Positions 26,438 through 43,277 of a DNA stretch of 64,000 nucleotides are shown in pieces. Below the pieces are notes generated by a model. That model was not told the DNA's origin. It was given only the letters and a program-made list of their open reading frames with translations, and searched no databases. The DNA is from Streptomyces sp. Isolate_45 (lineage in GTDB: Bacteria; Actinomycetota; Actinomycetes; Streptomycetales; Streptomycetaceae): the NCBI RefSeq assembly GCF_024721315.2, contig NZ_JANFAK020000006.1:1-64000 (forward strand), given 5' to 3'. The translations under genes and the position numbers were made by a program. Within the stretch, counting starts at the first letter, position 1, and the number at the start of each line of letters is the position of its first letter.

Positions 26438-26684
26438 GATCATCGTTGCCCCGGAGCAGGGTCCGAAGATGATCCGCTCGGAGCACGGGGCCTTGACGAA
26501 CGGCCGGCGGCGCGCAATTCTCAGTCCCGTTGCCGACTCCGCCCGGTGGGATTCGAGATACCAGGCATGGATCGGTTACGAAGAGGGCAGTACTGATACG
26601 CGCTCTGTGTGCGATGCCGAGCGTTGGCAGGGGTAGTTCAAACGACATGGGGAAGGCCTGTTGCCGGTTTCCGGAAACCTGGTC

Positions 26685-26713
26685 TGGACATCAGTGAGCC
26701 GAGTGGCTACACT
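26685..26713 (+). promoter_or_regulatory. main promoter of rpoB-rpoC
   Basis: TGGACA (26685-26690) and TACACT (26708-26713) with an exact 17-base spacer. The predicted start near 26720 gives an untranslated leader of about 170 bases. The 300 bases upstream of it hold no gene that I can support. Confidence 0.78.
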
Positions 26714-26891
26714 GACCCTTTGCGCTGCCTGTTAGCTGCCCCCTGCCCGTCGCCAGGGGCATGCCCACGCTTGAGCACACTGATTGATCGTCTCCGACCT
26801 GGTCTTTTCGCCGGATCGAGAACGTCCGTCTTCCGTGTCGGCTGGGACCGGTACGCGCGTAGTGAGTCCGAGCCCTCGGAAGGACCCCCTC

Positions 26892-29800
26892 TTGGCCGCC
26901 TCGCGCAACGCCTCGACCAATACGAACAACGGTGCCAGCACCGCCCCGCTGCGCATCTCCTTTGCAAAGATCAAGGAGCCCCTCGAGGTTCCGAACCTCC
27001 TGGCGCTGCAGACCGAGAGCTTTGACTGGCTGCTCGGCAACGCCGCCTGGAAGTCTCGCGTCGAGTCGGCGCTTGAGAGTGGACAGGACGTCCCCACCAA
27101 GTCCGGTCTGGAAGAGATCTTCGAGGAGATCTCGCCGATCGAGGACTTCTCCGGGTCGATGTCGCTGACCTTCCGCGACCACCGTTTCGAGCCGGCGAAG
27201 AACTCTGTCGACGAGTGCAAGGAGCGCGACTTCACGTACGCGGCTCCGCTGTTCGTTACTGCCGAGTTCACGAACAACGAGACCGGAGAGATCAAGTCTC
27301 AGACGGTCTTCATGGGCGATTTCCCGCTCATGACCAACAAGGGCACCTTCGTCATCAACGGCACCGAGCGTGTCGTCGTGTCGCAGCTCGTCCGTTCCCC
27401 CGGTGTCTACTTCGACTCCTCCATCGACAAGACGTCCGACAAGGACATCTTCTCCGCCAAGATCATCCCTTCCCGGGGTGCCTGGCTGGAGATGGAGGTC
27501 GACAAGCGCGACATGGTCGGTGTCCGCATCGACCGCAAGCGCAAGCAGTCCGTCACCGTCCTCCTGAAGGCTCTCGGCTGGACCACCGAGCAGATCCTCG
27601 AGGAGTTCGGCGAGTACGAGTCCATGCGCGCCACCCTGGAGAAGGACCACACCCAGGGCCAGGACGACGCGCTGCTCGACATCTACCGCAAGCTGCGTCC
27701 GGGCGAACCGCCGACCCGCGAGGCCGCTCAGACGCTGCTCGAGAACCTCTACTTCAACCCGAAGCGCTACGACCTCGCGAAGGTCGGCCGCTACAAGGTG
27801 AACAAGAAGCTCGGCGCCGACGAGCCGCTCGACGCCGGTGTGCTCACCACCGACGACGTGATCGCGACGATCAAGTACCTGGTCAAGCTGCACGCGGGTG
27901 AGACCGAGACGACCGGCGAGTCCGGCCGTTCGATCGTCGTCGAGACCGACGACATCGACCACTTCGGCAACCGTCGTCTGCGCAACGTCGGCGAGCTCAT
28001 CCAGAACCAGGTCCGCACGGGTCTGGCTCGTATGGAGCGCGTCGTCCGCGAGCGGATGACGACCCAGGACGTCGAGGCGATCACGCCGCAGACCCTGATC
28101 AACATCCGGCCGGTCGTCGCCTCCATCAAGGAGTTCTTCGGCACCAGCCAGCTGTCGCAGTTCATGGACCAGAACAACCCGCTGTCGGGCCTGACCCACA
28201 AGCGCCGTCTGTCGGCGCTGGGCCCCGGTGGTCTGTCCCGTGAGCGGGCCGGCTTCGAGGTCCGAGACGTCCACCCGTCGCACTACGGCCGCATGTGCCC
28301 GATCGAGACCCCCGAAGGCCCGAACATCGGTCTGATCGGCTCGCTCGCGTCCTACGGTCGCGTCAACGCGTTCGGTTTCGTCGAGACCCCGTACCGCAAG
28401 GTCATCGAGGGTGTCGTCACCGACGACGTCGACTACCTGACGGCCGACGAGGAAGACCGCTTCGTCATCGCCCAGGCCAACGCCGGCCTGAACGACGAGA
28501 TGCGCTTCACCGAGAACCGCGTGCTGGTTCGTCGTCGTGGCGGCGAGATCGACTACATCGCCGGCGACGACGTCGACTACATGGACGTCTCCCCGCGCCA
28601 GATGGTGTCCGTCGCGACCGCGATGATCCCCTTCCTGGAGCACGACGACGCCAACCGTGCCCTCATGGGCGCGAACATGATGCGCCAGGCCGTTCCGCTC
28701 ATCAAGGCGGAAGCGCCGCTCGTCGGCACCGGCATGGAGTACCGCTGTGCGGTCGACGCCGGTGACTCGATCCGCGCGGAGAAGGACGGTGTCGTCCAGG
28801 AGGTCTCGGCCGACTACATCACCGTCGCCAACGACGACGGCACGTACACCACGTACCGCGTCGCCAAGTTCTCCCGCTCGAACCAGGGCACCTCGGTCAA
28901 CCAGAAGGTCATCGTCAACGAGGGTGACCGGATCATCGAGTCCCAGGTCCTCGCCGACGGTCCCGCGACCGAAGAGGGCGAAATGGCCCTCGGCAAGAAC
29001 CTGCTCGTGGCGTTCATGCCCTGGGAAGGTCACAACTACGAGGACGCGATCATCCTGTCGCAGCGCCTCGTACAGGACGACGTCCTCTCCTCGATCCACA
29101 TCGAGGAGCACGAGGTCGACGCCCGTGACACCAAGCTGGGCCCCGAGGAGATCACCCGGGACATCCCGAACGTCTCCGAGGAGGTCCTCGCCGACCTCGA
29201 CGAGCGCGGCATCATCCGCATCGGTGCGGACGTCGTCGCCGGCGACATCCTGGTCGGCAAGGTCACGCCCAAGGGCGAGACCGAGCTGACCCCCGAGGAG
29301 CGCCTGCTCCGCGCGATCTTCGGTGAGAAGGCCCGCGAGGTGCGTGACACCTCGCTCAAGGTCCCTCACGGTGAGATCGGCAAGGTCATCGGTGTCCGCG
29401 TCTTCGACCGCGAGGAGGGCGACGAGCTTCCTCCGGGCGTGAACCAGCTGGTCCGCGTCTACGTCGCCCAGAAGCGCAAGATCACCGATGGTGACAAGCT
29501 CGCCGGCCGTCACGGCAACAAGGGTGTCATCTCCAAGATCCTTCCGATCGAGGACATGCCCTTCCTTGAGGACGGCACGCCGGTCGACATCATCCTGAAC
29601 CCGCTGGGTGTCCCGTCCCGAATGAACCCGGGTCAGGTCCTGGAGATCCACCTCGGCTGGCTCGCCAGCCGCGGCTGGGACGTCTCCGGTCTCGGCGAGG
29701 AGTGGGCCGAGCGCCTCAAGGTCATCGGCGCCGACCGCGTCGAGCCCGGCACCAACGTCGCCACCCCGGTGTTCGACGGCGCCCGCGAGGACGAGCTCAC

Positions 29801-30374
29801 AGGCCTGTTCGAGCACACCATCCCGAACCGCGACGGCGACCGTCTGGTCCTCCCGTCCGGCAAGGCGCGTCTGTTCGACGGCCGCTCCGGTGAGCCGTTC
29901 CCGGACCCGATCTCCATCGGGTACATGTACATCCTCAAGCTCCACCACCTGGTCGACGACAAGCTCCACGCGCGGTCGACCGGTCCGTACTCGATGATCA
30001 CGCAGCAGCCGCTGGGTGGTAAGGCGCAGTTCGGTGGCCAGCGCTTCGGTGAGATGGAGGTGTGGGCGCTCGAGGCTTATGGCGCCGCTTACGCCCTCCA
30101 GGAGCTGCTGACCATCAAGTCCGATGACGTCACCGGCCGCGTGAAGGTCTACGAGGCCATCGTCAAGGGCGAGAACATCCCCGAGCCGGGCATTCCCGAG
30201 TCCTTCAAGGTGCTCATCAAGGAAATGCAGTCGCTCTGCCTCAACGTGGAGGTGCTGTCCTCGGACGGCATGTCCATCGAGATGCGCGACACCGACGAGG
30301 ACGTCTTCCGCGCGGCGGAGGAGCTCGGTATCGACCTGTCCCGGCGTGAGCCGAGCAGCGTCGAAGAGGTCTGA
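26892..30374 (+). CDS. rpoB: DNA-directed RNA polymerase subunit beta
   Basis: A 1160-residue beta subunit that forms, with beta', the active centre of RNA polymerase. TTG 26892 is chosen: it is preceded by GGAAGGACC, and the protein then starts [14 protein letters not shown], as in other streptomycetes. Upstream in-frame starts would add an unrelated stretch. The rifampicin region reads [19 protein letters not shown] then LSALGPGG, with the usual Asp, His and Ser at the three main resistance sites, so the target looks rifampicin-sensitive. Near the end, [18 protein letters not shown] joins the beta' subunit. rpoC follows after 97 bases. Confidence 0.98.
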   Translation: MAASRNASTNTNNGASTAPLRISFAKIKEPLEVPNLLALQTESFDWLLGNAAWKSRVESALESGQDVPTKSGLEEIFEEISPIEDFSGSMSLTFRDHRFEPAKNSVDECKERDFTYAAPLFVTAEFTNNETGEIKSQTVFMGDFPLMTNKGTFVINGTERVVVSQLVRSPGVYFDSSIDKTSDKDIFSAKIIPSRGAWLEMEVDKRDMVGVRIDRKRKQSVTVLLKALGWTTEQILEEFGEYESMRATLEKDHTQGQDDALLDIYRKLRPGEPPTREAAQTLLENLYFNPKRYDLAKVGRYKVNKKLGADEPLDAGVLTTDDVIATIKYLVKLHAGETETTGESGRSIVVETDDIDHFGNRRLRNVGELIQNQVRTGLARMERVVRERMTTQDVEAITPQTLINIRPVVASIKEFFGTSQLSQFMDQNNPLSGLTHKRRLSALGPGGLSRERAGFEVRDVHPSHYGRMCPIETPEGPNIGLIGSLASYGRVNAFGFVETPYRKVIEGVVTDDVDYLTADEEDRFVIAQANAGLNDEMRFTENRVLVRRRGGEIDYIAGDDVDYMDVSPRQMVSVATAMIPFLEHDDANRALMGANMMRQAVPLIKAEAPLVGTGMEYRCAVDAGDSIRAEKDGVVQEVSADYITVANDDGTYTTYRVAKFSRSNQGTSVNQKVIVNEGDRIIESQVLADGPATEEGEMALGKNLLVAFMPWEGHNYEDAIILSQRLVQDDVLSSIHIEEHEVDARDTKLGPEEITRDIPNVSEEVLADLDERGIIRIGADVVAGDILVGKVTPKGETELTPEERLLRAIFGEKAREVRDTSLKVPHGEIGKVIGVRVFDREEGDELPPGVNQLVRVYVAQKRKITDGDKLAGRHGNKGVISKILPIEDMPFLEDGTPVDIILNPLGVPSRMNPGQVLEIHLGWLASRGWDVSGLGEEWAERLKVIGADRVEPGTNVATPVFDGAREDELTGLFEHTIPNRDGDRLVLPSGKARLFDGRSGEPFPDPISIGYMYILKLHHLVDDKLHARSTGPYSMITQQPLGGKAQFGGQRFGEMEVWALEAYGAAYALQELLTIKSDDVTGRVKVYEAIVKGENIPEPGIPESFKVLIKEMQSLCLNVEVLSSDGMSIEMRDTDEDVFRAAEELGIDLSRREPSSVEEV

Positions 30375-30381
30375 CGGGCCT

Positions 30382-30411
30382 GACGGGGGGCTCGCTCAAG
30401 AGCCCCCCGTC
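30382..30411 (+). promoter_or_regulatory. perfect hairpin between rpoB and rpoC
   Basis: GACGGGGGGCTC and GAGCCCCCCGTC form a 12-base stem without mismatch and a six-base loop, directly after the rpoB stop. There is no T-run, so it is more likely a processing or pausing element than a terminator. Confidence 0.7.
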
Positions 30412-30471
30412 ATCCCCGGGACCGTTCAGACCATGATTGAGACTCGACCCCGAAAGAGGGATTGACGCACA

Positions 30472-34371
<3,900 letters not shown>

Positions 34372-34390
34372 GTCGCAACAGAGCGGTAAA

Positions 34391-34431
34391 CGCAGGGCGG
34401 TCACCCGAGAGGGTGGCCGCCCTGCGGCGTT
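34391..34431 (+). terminator. terminator after rpoC
   Basis: CGCAGGGCGGTCACCC and GGGTGGCCGCCCTGCG form a long stem with a GAGA loop, flanked by AAA and GCGTTT. Confidence 0.9.
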
Positions 34432-34494
34432 TCCGCAGCCCGGTATGCCGGTACCCGGTATCCCCGGCATCCCCGTATCCCGTTCTCCCGGGGT

Positions 34495-34536
34495 ACGGGT
34501 GAGCCCCCCGGCCGTCCGGCCGGGGGGCTCACCCGT
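34495..34536 (-). terminator. 19-base perfect hairpin, terminator of the YfhO-type gene
   Basis: ACGGGTGAGCCCCCCGGCC pairs base for base with its partner around the loop GTCC. It lies 12 bases beyond the stop of the leftward membrane-protein gene and probably works from both sides. The 60 bases before it contain short GGTAT/CCCCG repeats of unknown meaning. Confidence 0.75.
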
Positions 34537-34547
34537 GGGGGTCGCGC

Positions 34548-37034
34548 CTACGCGTTCTTCTCGCGCCGCCGGCGGAGGTACGTGGTCGTGGTGACCGAGG
34601 CGAGGGTGAGGAGGGCCAGGGCGGCGGCTGCCAGGCCCGGGGTGAGGCCCTTGGGGGTGAAGGTGCAGGAGACCTTCGACGTGCCGGGCGCGATGTCCAG
34701 GGCGACCAGGCCGTGGAAGGGGCGGATCGGGGCCGAGCACTGCCAGCCCGGGACGTTCGTCATGGCGATGACGGCGGTGCCCGAGGCGCCGCTCGGGAGG
34801 GTGGCCTCGATGCTGTGGCCGCCCGCATCGACGGAGGTGGCGCCGGTGGCGGTCAGGTCGCGGATCCGGGCGTCCAGGGCGGCCCGGTCCAGGCAGCCGA
34901 CGGGGCGGGGGCCGGCCGAGGCGTTCTCGGTCCGGGTTTCGACGGTGACCTCGACGGTTCCCGAGGCGGGGACGGGGCCCAGGGGGAGGACACCGCTCAT
35001 CCGGTCCTCCAGGGGGCGGCGCGAGGAGCCGTGGGTGAGGGTCCCGTACAACTCGGGGGAGTACCAGAAGGCCTCGGAGCCGGGGGCGCACCGGGCGGTG
35101 TACGTCTGTGTGGTGGCGGTGCCGCCGCGGCGGACCTCGGGGACGGTGTACACGGTGGCGCCCAGGACGTTCTCCTGGCGGGCGTAGACGCTGTCCGCGG
35201 GGTTCGGGGAGGCGTACGGGGTCGAGCGGAGGGTGACCAGGGGCGGCGCCGGGAAGGTGGTGCCCGTCCAGGAGCCGGGGGCGGTGCCCGGGCGGACCCG
35301 GGCGCCGATCGAGAAGATCGCGTCGAGCACCGGGTTGTCGGCGCCGAAGAAGGTCCGGCCGTCGTTCTTGTAGCCGTAGCCCAGCGGCTCCAGGGCCCGG
35401 TACGTGGCCTCGGGGAGGTAGCTGCTGTAGTACTGCGGGCCCTCCGCCTGGAGGGCGAGGGCGTCGTTGTACGAGGTCTGCGGGGCGCCCGAGTCCGTCC
35501 GGTGGGCGGGCCATCCGTCCACCCCTCGGACGGCGTCGAAGTGGTTGGTGATCGACTGGCTGGAGGTCGCGGCCGGCTTCGCCCAGCGTTCGCGCGCGCG
35601 CCGGGCGTCGGCGTTGGCCGCGGCGGCCGTGGACTCGGCGAAGACGACGGCGACCATCAGGGCCGCGGCGACCGGGACCAGGTAGCGGCGCTTCTCGCCC
35701 AGCGCCAGCAGCACCAGGGCCAGCAGCGAGAGGGCGCCGCCGCCGAGGACCGCGGGCCACGTCCAGCCGCCGAAGTCGTCGGTGCGGCGCAGTACGAAGG
35801 TGGCCACGACCAGCAGCGCGGCGGCGAGCGCCAGGTGGAGCGGTCGGGGCCGGTTGGCCAGCGCCAGCCAGGCCAGGACCACGACCATGCCGCTGAAGAC
35901 GAACGCCTCGCGGTACGGGTTGCCGTTGGGCACGGCCAGCCCGTGCCACAGGTACTGGGTCGGCGGGAACTGGAAGGAGACGACCACGAGCAGGGTCGCG
36001 GCCGCCCACACCAGTCGGGTCCGCTTCGCGATGGCCGTGTTGAAGAGGAAGGCCGCGGCCAGGATCAGGCCGAGGGAGGCGACGTAGAGCCGGGGTCGGC
36101 CGCCCCACAGGTGCGTCGCCGGCAGCATCCCGGCGAGGAACACCTCGATCCGCACCGGGTCGAAGGCGCCCGCCGTCGTGGGCTGCGCCGCCCCGCTGGA
36201 CAGGAACGACGGCAGCAGCAGGGGCAGCGTCAGCAGGATGCCCGTCGCCGCCGCGGTGGCCGCCCGGGCCAGGGCCCGCAGCCGTTGGGCGCCCGTCATG
36301 TCGAGGGTGATCAGGCGGATGGCGAGCAGTACGCAGGCCGCCATCGTGGCCATCATCGCGGTGTAGAAGTTGCCGAACCAGGCGAGGGCCACGAGCAGGG
36401 CCACCCCGGGCCACCGGCGCCCCTCCAGGCACCACTCGACGGCGATGCCCAGCATCGGCAGGGCCACCAGGCCCCACAGCCACATCGGGATGTACGAGGC
36501 GTCGCTCAGCGCCCAGCCGCACAGCCCGTACGTCGCCCCGAGCACCCCCCGCTGCCACCACGGGCCGGGCTGGAGCTTGCCGAGGTAGACGGTCATCAGG
36601 GCGGCGGCGGTGCCCATGGTGAGCGGGGTGATCGCGAAGACGGCCAGGTCCACGTGGTCGCGCGGAACGAGCACGGCCGACCAGGAGAACGGGTTGCCGA
36701 GGTACGTGTAGTAGTCGGACAGGAACTGCTGGCCGAAGCCCCCGCGCCAGGTGAAGAGGACGTCGCCGGCGGCCTGGCCGTGGACCAGGTCCCAGAGCGC
36801 GCGGTGGAACGGGACGTACTGGTTGGCCTGGTCGTTGAGGGCCCGGCCGGTGTTGCCGAAGGGGAAGGTGCCGCGCGCCGCCCAGGCCGCGCAGAAGGCG
36901 CCCGAGGTGACGAGGAACGCGAGGAGCGGCCCGTAGAGGCCGGTCAGGCGGCCCCGCCGGCGCGTCGAGGGGCTCCGGCCGTCGTCGGGAGGCGGGCTTC
37001 CGGCCGTCTTCGGCTCCGAGGTGACCGTCCCCAA
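34548..37034 (-). CDS. YfhO family polytopic membrane protein (GT-C type)
   Basis: An 828-residue membrane protein. The first roughly 480 residues have about a dozen membrane helices and the conserved YfhO-type start: GNTGRALNDQANQYVPFHRALWD, then FTWRGGFGQQFLSDYYTYLGNPF. A large extracytoplasmic part follows (about 500-800) and one last helix lies near the C-terminus. YfhO proteins resemble GT-C glycosyltransferases, and in Bacillus YfhO is linked to teichoic acid glycosylation. The donor and acceptor here are unknown. The start is TTG 37034 after CAGGAGCAGGACA. It is inserted leftward between rpoC and the rpsL promoter. Confidence 0.85.
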   Translation of the reverse strand: MGTVTSEPKTAGSPPPDDGRSPSTRRRGRLTGLYGPLLAFLVTSGAFCAAWAARGTFPFGNTGRALNDQANQYVPFHRALWDLVHGQAAGDVLFTWRGGFGQQFLSDYYTYLGNPFSWSAVLVPRDHVDLAVFAITPLTMGTAAALMTVYLGKLQPGPWWQRGVLGATYGLCGWALSDASYIPMWLWGLVALPMLGIAVEWCLEGRRWPGVALLVALAWFGNFYTAMMATMAACVLLAIRLITLDMTGAQRLRALARAATAAATGILLTLPLLLPSFLSSGAAQPTTAGAFDPVRIEVFLAGMLPATHLWGGRPRLYVASLGLILAAAFLFNTAIAKRTRLVWAAATLLVVVSFQFPPTQYLWHGLAVPNGNPYREAFVFSGMVVVLAWLALANRPRPLHLALAAALLVVATFVLRRTDDFGGWTWPAVLGGGALSLLALVLLALGEKRRYLVPVAAALMVAVVFAESTAAAANADARRARERWAKPAATSSQSITNHFDAVRGVDGWPAHRTDSGAPQTSYNDALALQAEGPQYYSSYLPEATYRALEPLGYGYKNDGRTFFGADNPVLDAIFSIGARVRPGTAPGSWTGTTFPAPPLVTLRSTPYASPNPADSVYARQENVLGATVYTVPEVRRGGTATTQTYTARCAPGSEAFWYSPELYGTLTHGSSRRPLEDRMSGVLPLGPVPASGTVEVTVETRTENASAGPRPVGCLDRAALDARIRDLTATGATSVDAGGHSIEATLPSGASGTAVIAMTNVPGWQCSAPIRPFHGLVALDIAPGTSKVSCTFTPKGLTPGLAAAALALLTLASVTTTTYLRRRREKNA

Positions 37035-37214
37035 TGTCCTGCTCCTGGCGCTCGTACGTTTTTGGACTGACTCGCTGGGATTCGCTGGAAGTGTAGTTGG
37101 CCCGCCCTACCACGCCGGTGCGGGCTTCGCGCGGCCACCCCGCCCCGGAGGGCGTACGCCCGTGCGGCGCCTGACCTGTGGGGGTGCGACGGCCGCGGTG
37201 GCGGGGCTTATGTT

Positions 37215-37243
37215 TTGACCGGAGTGGATGCGGTAGGTACGCT
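37215..37243 (+). promoter_or_regulatory. promoter of the str operon (rpsL)
   Basis: TTGACC (37215-37220) and TACGCT (37238-37243) with a 17-base spacer. Transcription should begin near 37250, leaving a leader of about 186 bases. The 180 bases further upstream belong to the divergent YfhO-type gene's control region. Confidence 0.8.
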
Positions 37244-37249
37244 CAGACC

Positions 37250-37435
37250 TTGTGCCTGGGGTGTGCCTGGGCTCCTGTGCGTGTCCATCAACCGCACGTG
37301 AGCCCGCATCGGCCACCGCGATCCATGCGTTTCCGTGCTTGCGCGGAGGTCCGCCGGATCCGACACACCCGACCGCGTGGGTCGGCAATGTTCCAGGTTA
37401 GTTTCACTACACGGCACACAGAAACCGGAGAAGTA
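37250..37435 (+). promoter_or_regulatory. rpsL leader with shared hairpin element
   Basis: The leader contains cccgaccgcgtgggtcgg (37368-37385), where CCGACC and GGTCGG can pair. With the seven preceding bases it forms a 25-base block that recurs in the rpsJ leader with one change (43568-43592). The last 50 bases before rpsL are AC-rich and unstructured. Confidence 0.6.
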
Positions 37436-37807
37436 GTGCCTACGATCCAGCAGCTGGTCCGTAAGGGCCGGCAGGACAAGGTCGAGAAGACAAAGACCCC
37501 CGCGCTTGAGGCTTCGCCCCAGCGTCGCGGCGTCTGCACGCGTGTGTTCACGACCACCCCGAAGAAGCCGAACTCGGCGCTCCGTAAGGTCGCGCGTGTG
37601 CGTCTGACCTCCGGCATCGAGGTCACCGCTTACATTCCGGGTGAGGGACACAACCTGCAGGAGCACTCGATCGTGCTCGTGCGTGGTGGCCGTGTGAAGG
37701 ACCTGCCGGGTGTTCGTTACAAGATCATCCGCGGTGCGCTTGACACCCAGGCTGTCAAGAACCGCAAGCAGGCCCGCAGCCGCTACGGCGCCAAGAAGGA
37801 GAAGTAA
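37436..37807 (+). CDS. rpsL: 30S ribosomal protein S12
   Basis: A 123-residue ribosomal protein uS12 at the decoding centre. The streptomycin-related lysines are unchanged: K43 in [13 protein letters not shown] and K88 in [10 protein letters not shown]. So no streptomycin-resistance mutation is visible. The start GTG 37436 follows CCGGAGAAGTA. It is the first gene of the str operon, and rpsG begins three bases after the stop. Confidence 0.98.
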   Translation: MPTIQQLVRKGRQDKVEKTKTPALEASPQRRGVCTRVFTTTPKKPNSALRKVARVRLTSGIEVTAYIPGEGHNLQEHSIVLVRGGRVKDLPGVRYKIIRGALDTQAVKNRKQARSRYGAKKEK

Positions 37808-37809
37808 GA

Positions 37810-38280
37810 ATGCCTCGTAAGGGCCCCGCCCCGAAGCGCCCGGTCATCATCGACCCGGTCTACGCATCTCCTCTGGTGACGTCGCTCATCAACAAGATCC
37901 TCCTGAACGGCAAGCGCTCCACCGCCGAGCGCATCGTTTACGGCGCCATGGAAGGCCTCCGCGAGAAGACCGGCGCTGACCCGGTCATCACGCTGAAGCG
38001 CGCGCTGGAGAACGTCAAGCCGTCGCTCGAGGTCAAGTCCCGCCGTGTCGGTGGCGCGACCTACCAGGTTCCGATCGAGGTCAAGCCCGGTCGCGCGTCC
38101 ACCCTCTCGCTGCGCTGGATCGTGGGTTACTCCCGCGCCCGTCGCGAGAAGACCATGACCGAGCGCCTCATGAACGAGCTCCTCGACGCCTCGAACGGCC
38201 TCGGTGCGGCCGTCAAGAAGCGTGAGGACACGCACAAGATGGCCGAGTCCAACAAGGCCTTCGCGCACTACCGCTGGTAG
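37810..38280 (+). CDS. rpsG: 30S ribosomal protein S7
   Basis: A 156-residue ribosomal protein uS7 that nucleates the 30S head and lies near the exit site. It begins [18 protein letters not shown] and carries the [13 protein letters not shown] beta hairpin. In E. coli S7 is the translational regulator of its operon, and the close junction with rpsL would allow coupling, but no S7-site look-alike was recognised. The ATG follows AAGGAGAAGTAAG. fusA starts 39 bases later. Confidence 0.97.
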   Translation: MPRKGPAPKRPVIIDPVYASPLVTSLINKILLNGKRSTAERIVYGAMEGLREKTGADPVITLKRALENVKPSLEVKSRRVGGATYQVPIEVKPGRASTLSLRWIVGYSRARREKTMTERLMNELLDASNGLGAAVKKREDTHKMAESNKAFAHYRW

Positions 38281-38319
38281 TCCCACCCCACATCGAGACC
38301 GAGAGAAGACCGAAGCCTT

Positions 38320-40448
<2,129 letters not shown>

Positions 40449-40452
<4 letters not shown>

Positions 40453-40477
40453 CTCTTCCGAGTACACGCTTTAGGCT
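40449..40477 (+). promoter_or_regulatory. possible tuf promoter overlapping the end of fusA
   Basis: TAGGCT (40472-40477) is a fair -10. The -35 region at about 40449-40454 (GTAACT) is weak and lies over the fusA stop. A separate tuf1 promoter in this gap is known for streptomycetes. Confidence 0.4.
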
Positions 40478-40489
40478 TGTCACCGGAGC

Positions 40490-40528
40490 CTCCGGGGCAA
40501 CAGGAGCAACCCTCCCGCTGCCCCGGGG
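40490..40528 (+). promoter_or_regulatory. hairpin in the tuf leader
   Basis: CCGGGGCA (40492-40499) and TGCCCCGG (40519-40526) form a perfect stem with a 19-base loop, extended by CT/GG mispairs. It lies about 75 bases before the tuf start. Confidence 0.5.
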
Positions 40529-40602
40529 GAGCCGGCTATCCAGCAAAGATCACCTGGCGCCGACGATTCAAGGCGTACAGAACCACTCTCAGGAGGACCC
40601 CC

Positions 40603-41796
<1,194 letters not shown>

Positions 41797-41843
41797 TTTC
41801 GTGCTCTGACCCGGTCGTCCGCGCGAGCGGACACCATGTTTGA

Positions 41844-41891
41844 CGGAAGGGCCCCTTCCCACCGCTCCGGCGGCGGGGAGGGGCCCTTCCG
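41844..41891 (+). terminator. terminator after tuf
   Basis: CGGAAGGGCCCCTTCCC pairs with GGGGAGGGGCCCTTCCG around ACCGCTCCGGCGGC. It lies 48 bases past the tuf stop. Confidence 0.88.
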
Positions 41892-42017
41892 CATGTCCGA
41901 CGCCCCCGCGGGCCGCGAGGGGCCCCGGACGTGCTGTCGGTGGCGTATGAGACGCTCCCGATGCGTAGGGGCGCCGTAAGGGCGCAGCAGGAACGTTTCA
42001 CGGGGTGGGGCACAGGC

Positions 42018-43205
42018 ATGGGGCAGCAGGACGACGGCCGACCGGGCATATCCGACGAGGAGTGGCGGCGGTTCGGCGAGCAGGTGGGGCAGGGGAGCGC
42101 GGACGCGCCCCAGGAGCCGTCCGCGCGGGCGCGGATGGTGACCGAACGGCTGCGGCGCGAGGACGAGGAACGACAGAAGGCGGCGGGTCGCTTCGGACGC
42201 AAGCGCAAGGCCGCCGCGGCCGAGCCGCCGGGCTGGCGAACCGGGCCGGCGTGGCAGGAGTTGGAAGGGCGGGGGAGGCGCAAGCGCCGGCTCAAGGCCG
42301 CGGGGGCGATCGTGCTCGTGGCCGGCCTGGCGCTGATCGCCCTGCGGCCGGAGCTGCTCATCGACCGGGTCACGGGGAAGGCCGAGTCGCGGTCGGCGGC
42401 GGAGCAGGCGGGGCCGCTGCCGGCGGAGTCCGTCCGGCCGAGCGCGGCGCCGGAGGGCCAGTACCCCGATCGGCCCACCCTGAAGGATCCGTTCCGCGGC
42501 TCGCCGGCCCTCCAATGGGCGGACGGAGCCGCCGGCATCGAGGTTCCGCAGGCCGAGGCCGTCAACGGCGTCGACAAGGAGCGGGTCGCGGACGGGATCG
42601 CCAAGGCGAAGCAGTTCCTGGTGGCGTCCAACCTGGACCCGGCGGTGCTACGGGGGGAGCGTCCGGATGCCGCGCTGGCCCTCCTCGACCCGAAGGACGA
42701 GGAGCTTCACCAGCGGATGAGGACGGCCTACGAGCGGCCGACCGAGGAAGCGGACCCGATGGAGCTCTTCACGCGGTACGACCCGGCGGAGCTGCGACCC
42801 GTGGGGGACGTGGTCAAGGTGCGCGGGCGCATGTGGCTGGAGCCGGGACCGGAGCGCGGACAGGCCGCCATCAAGCTGGACTACTCCTTCGTCCACCCCT
42901 TCGTGAAGGTTCAGGGGAACCCGGAGGACGTGGCCCGGAGCATCGTGCGGCGCGAGCTCACGTTCCACGTCGTCGACGCGAAGGCGTGGGACTCGACACC
43001 GGGGAAGCTGTGGCTCCGCGAGACCCTGCGGGACGTCGCCAACACCGCCTGCGACCGGAACGACGGCTACCTGCACCCGTCGTTCTTCTCGGACCCCGGG
43101 GAAAGCGGACCGGAACCTTCCGGGGCGCCGGTCGATCCGTACGACCGCAGCCGGGGCATCGACACACCCGGTCAGGAGGAGTGCGGCAGGCTCTCCCGGT
43201 CCTGA
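42018..43205 (+). CDS. membrane-anchored protein of unknown function
   Basis: A 395-residue protein. A charged cytoplasmic N-terminus (about 1-85) with many Arg and Lys is followed by one membrane helix (AGAIVLVAGLALIAL, about 94-108). A roughly 285-residue part beyond it should lie outside the membrane. Recognisable pieces are VDKERVADGIAKAKQFLVASNLDPAVL and IKLDYSFVHPFVKV, but I cannot name a domain. ATG 42018 is chosen for GGGGTGGGG upstream; GTG 41931 is an in-frame alternative. It is the only gene between tuf and rpsJ. Confidence 0.65.
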   Translation: MGQQDDGRPGISDEEWRRFGEQVGQGSADAPQEPSARARMVTERLRREDEERQKAAGRFGRKRKAAAAEPPGWRTGPAWQELEGRGRRKRRLKAAGAIVLVAGLALIALRPELLIDRVTGKAESRSAAEQAGPLPAESVRPSAAPEGQYPDRPTLKDPFRGSPALQWADGAAGIEVPQAEAVNGVDKERVADGIAKAKQFLVASNLDPAVLRGERPDAALALLDPKDEELHQRMRTAYERPTEEADPMELFTRYDPAELRPVGDVVKVRGRMWLEPGPERGQAAIKLDYSFVHPFVKVQGNPEDVARSIVRRELTFHVVDAKAWDSTPGKLWLRETLRDVANTACDRNDGYLHPSFFSDPGESGPEPSGAPVDPYDRSRGIDTPGQEECGRLSRS

Positions 43206-43243
43206 CCAGGCAGGGACCCCGTCGGGCAAACGCGCGCCGCAGT

Positions 43244-43271
43244 TTGACGTGTCCCCCCGGAGGGGTATTCT
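43244..43271 (+). promoter_or_regulatory. promoter of the S10 operon (rpsJ)
   Basis: TTGACG (43244-43249) and TATTCT (43266-43271) with a 16-base spacer. The predicted start near 43278 leaves an unusually long leader of about 390 bases before rpsJ. Confidence 0.72.
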
Positions 43272-43277
43272 CTTCCG

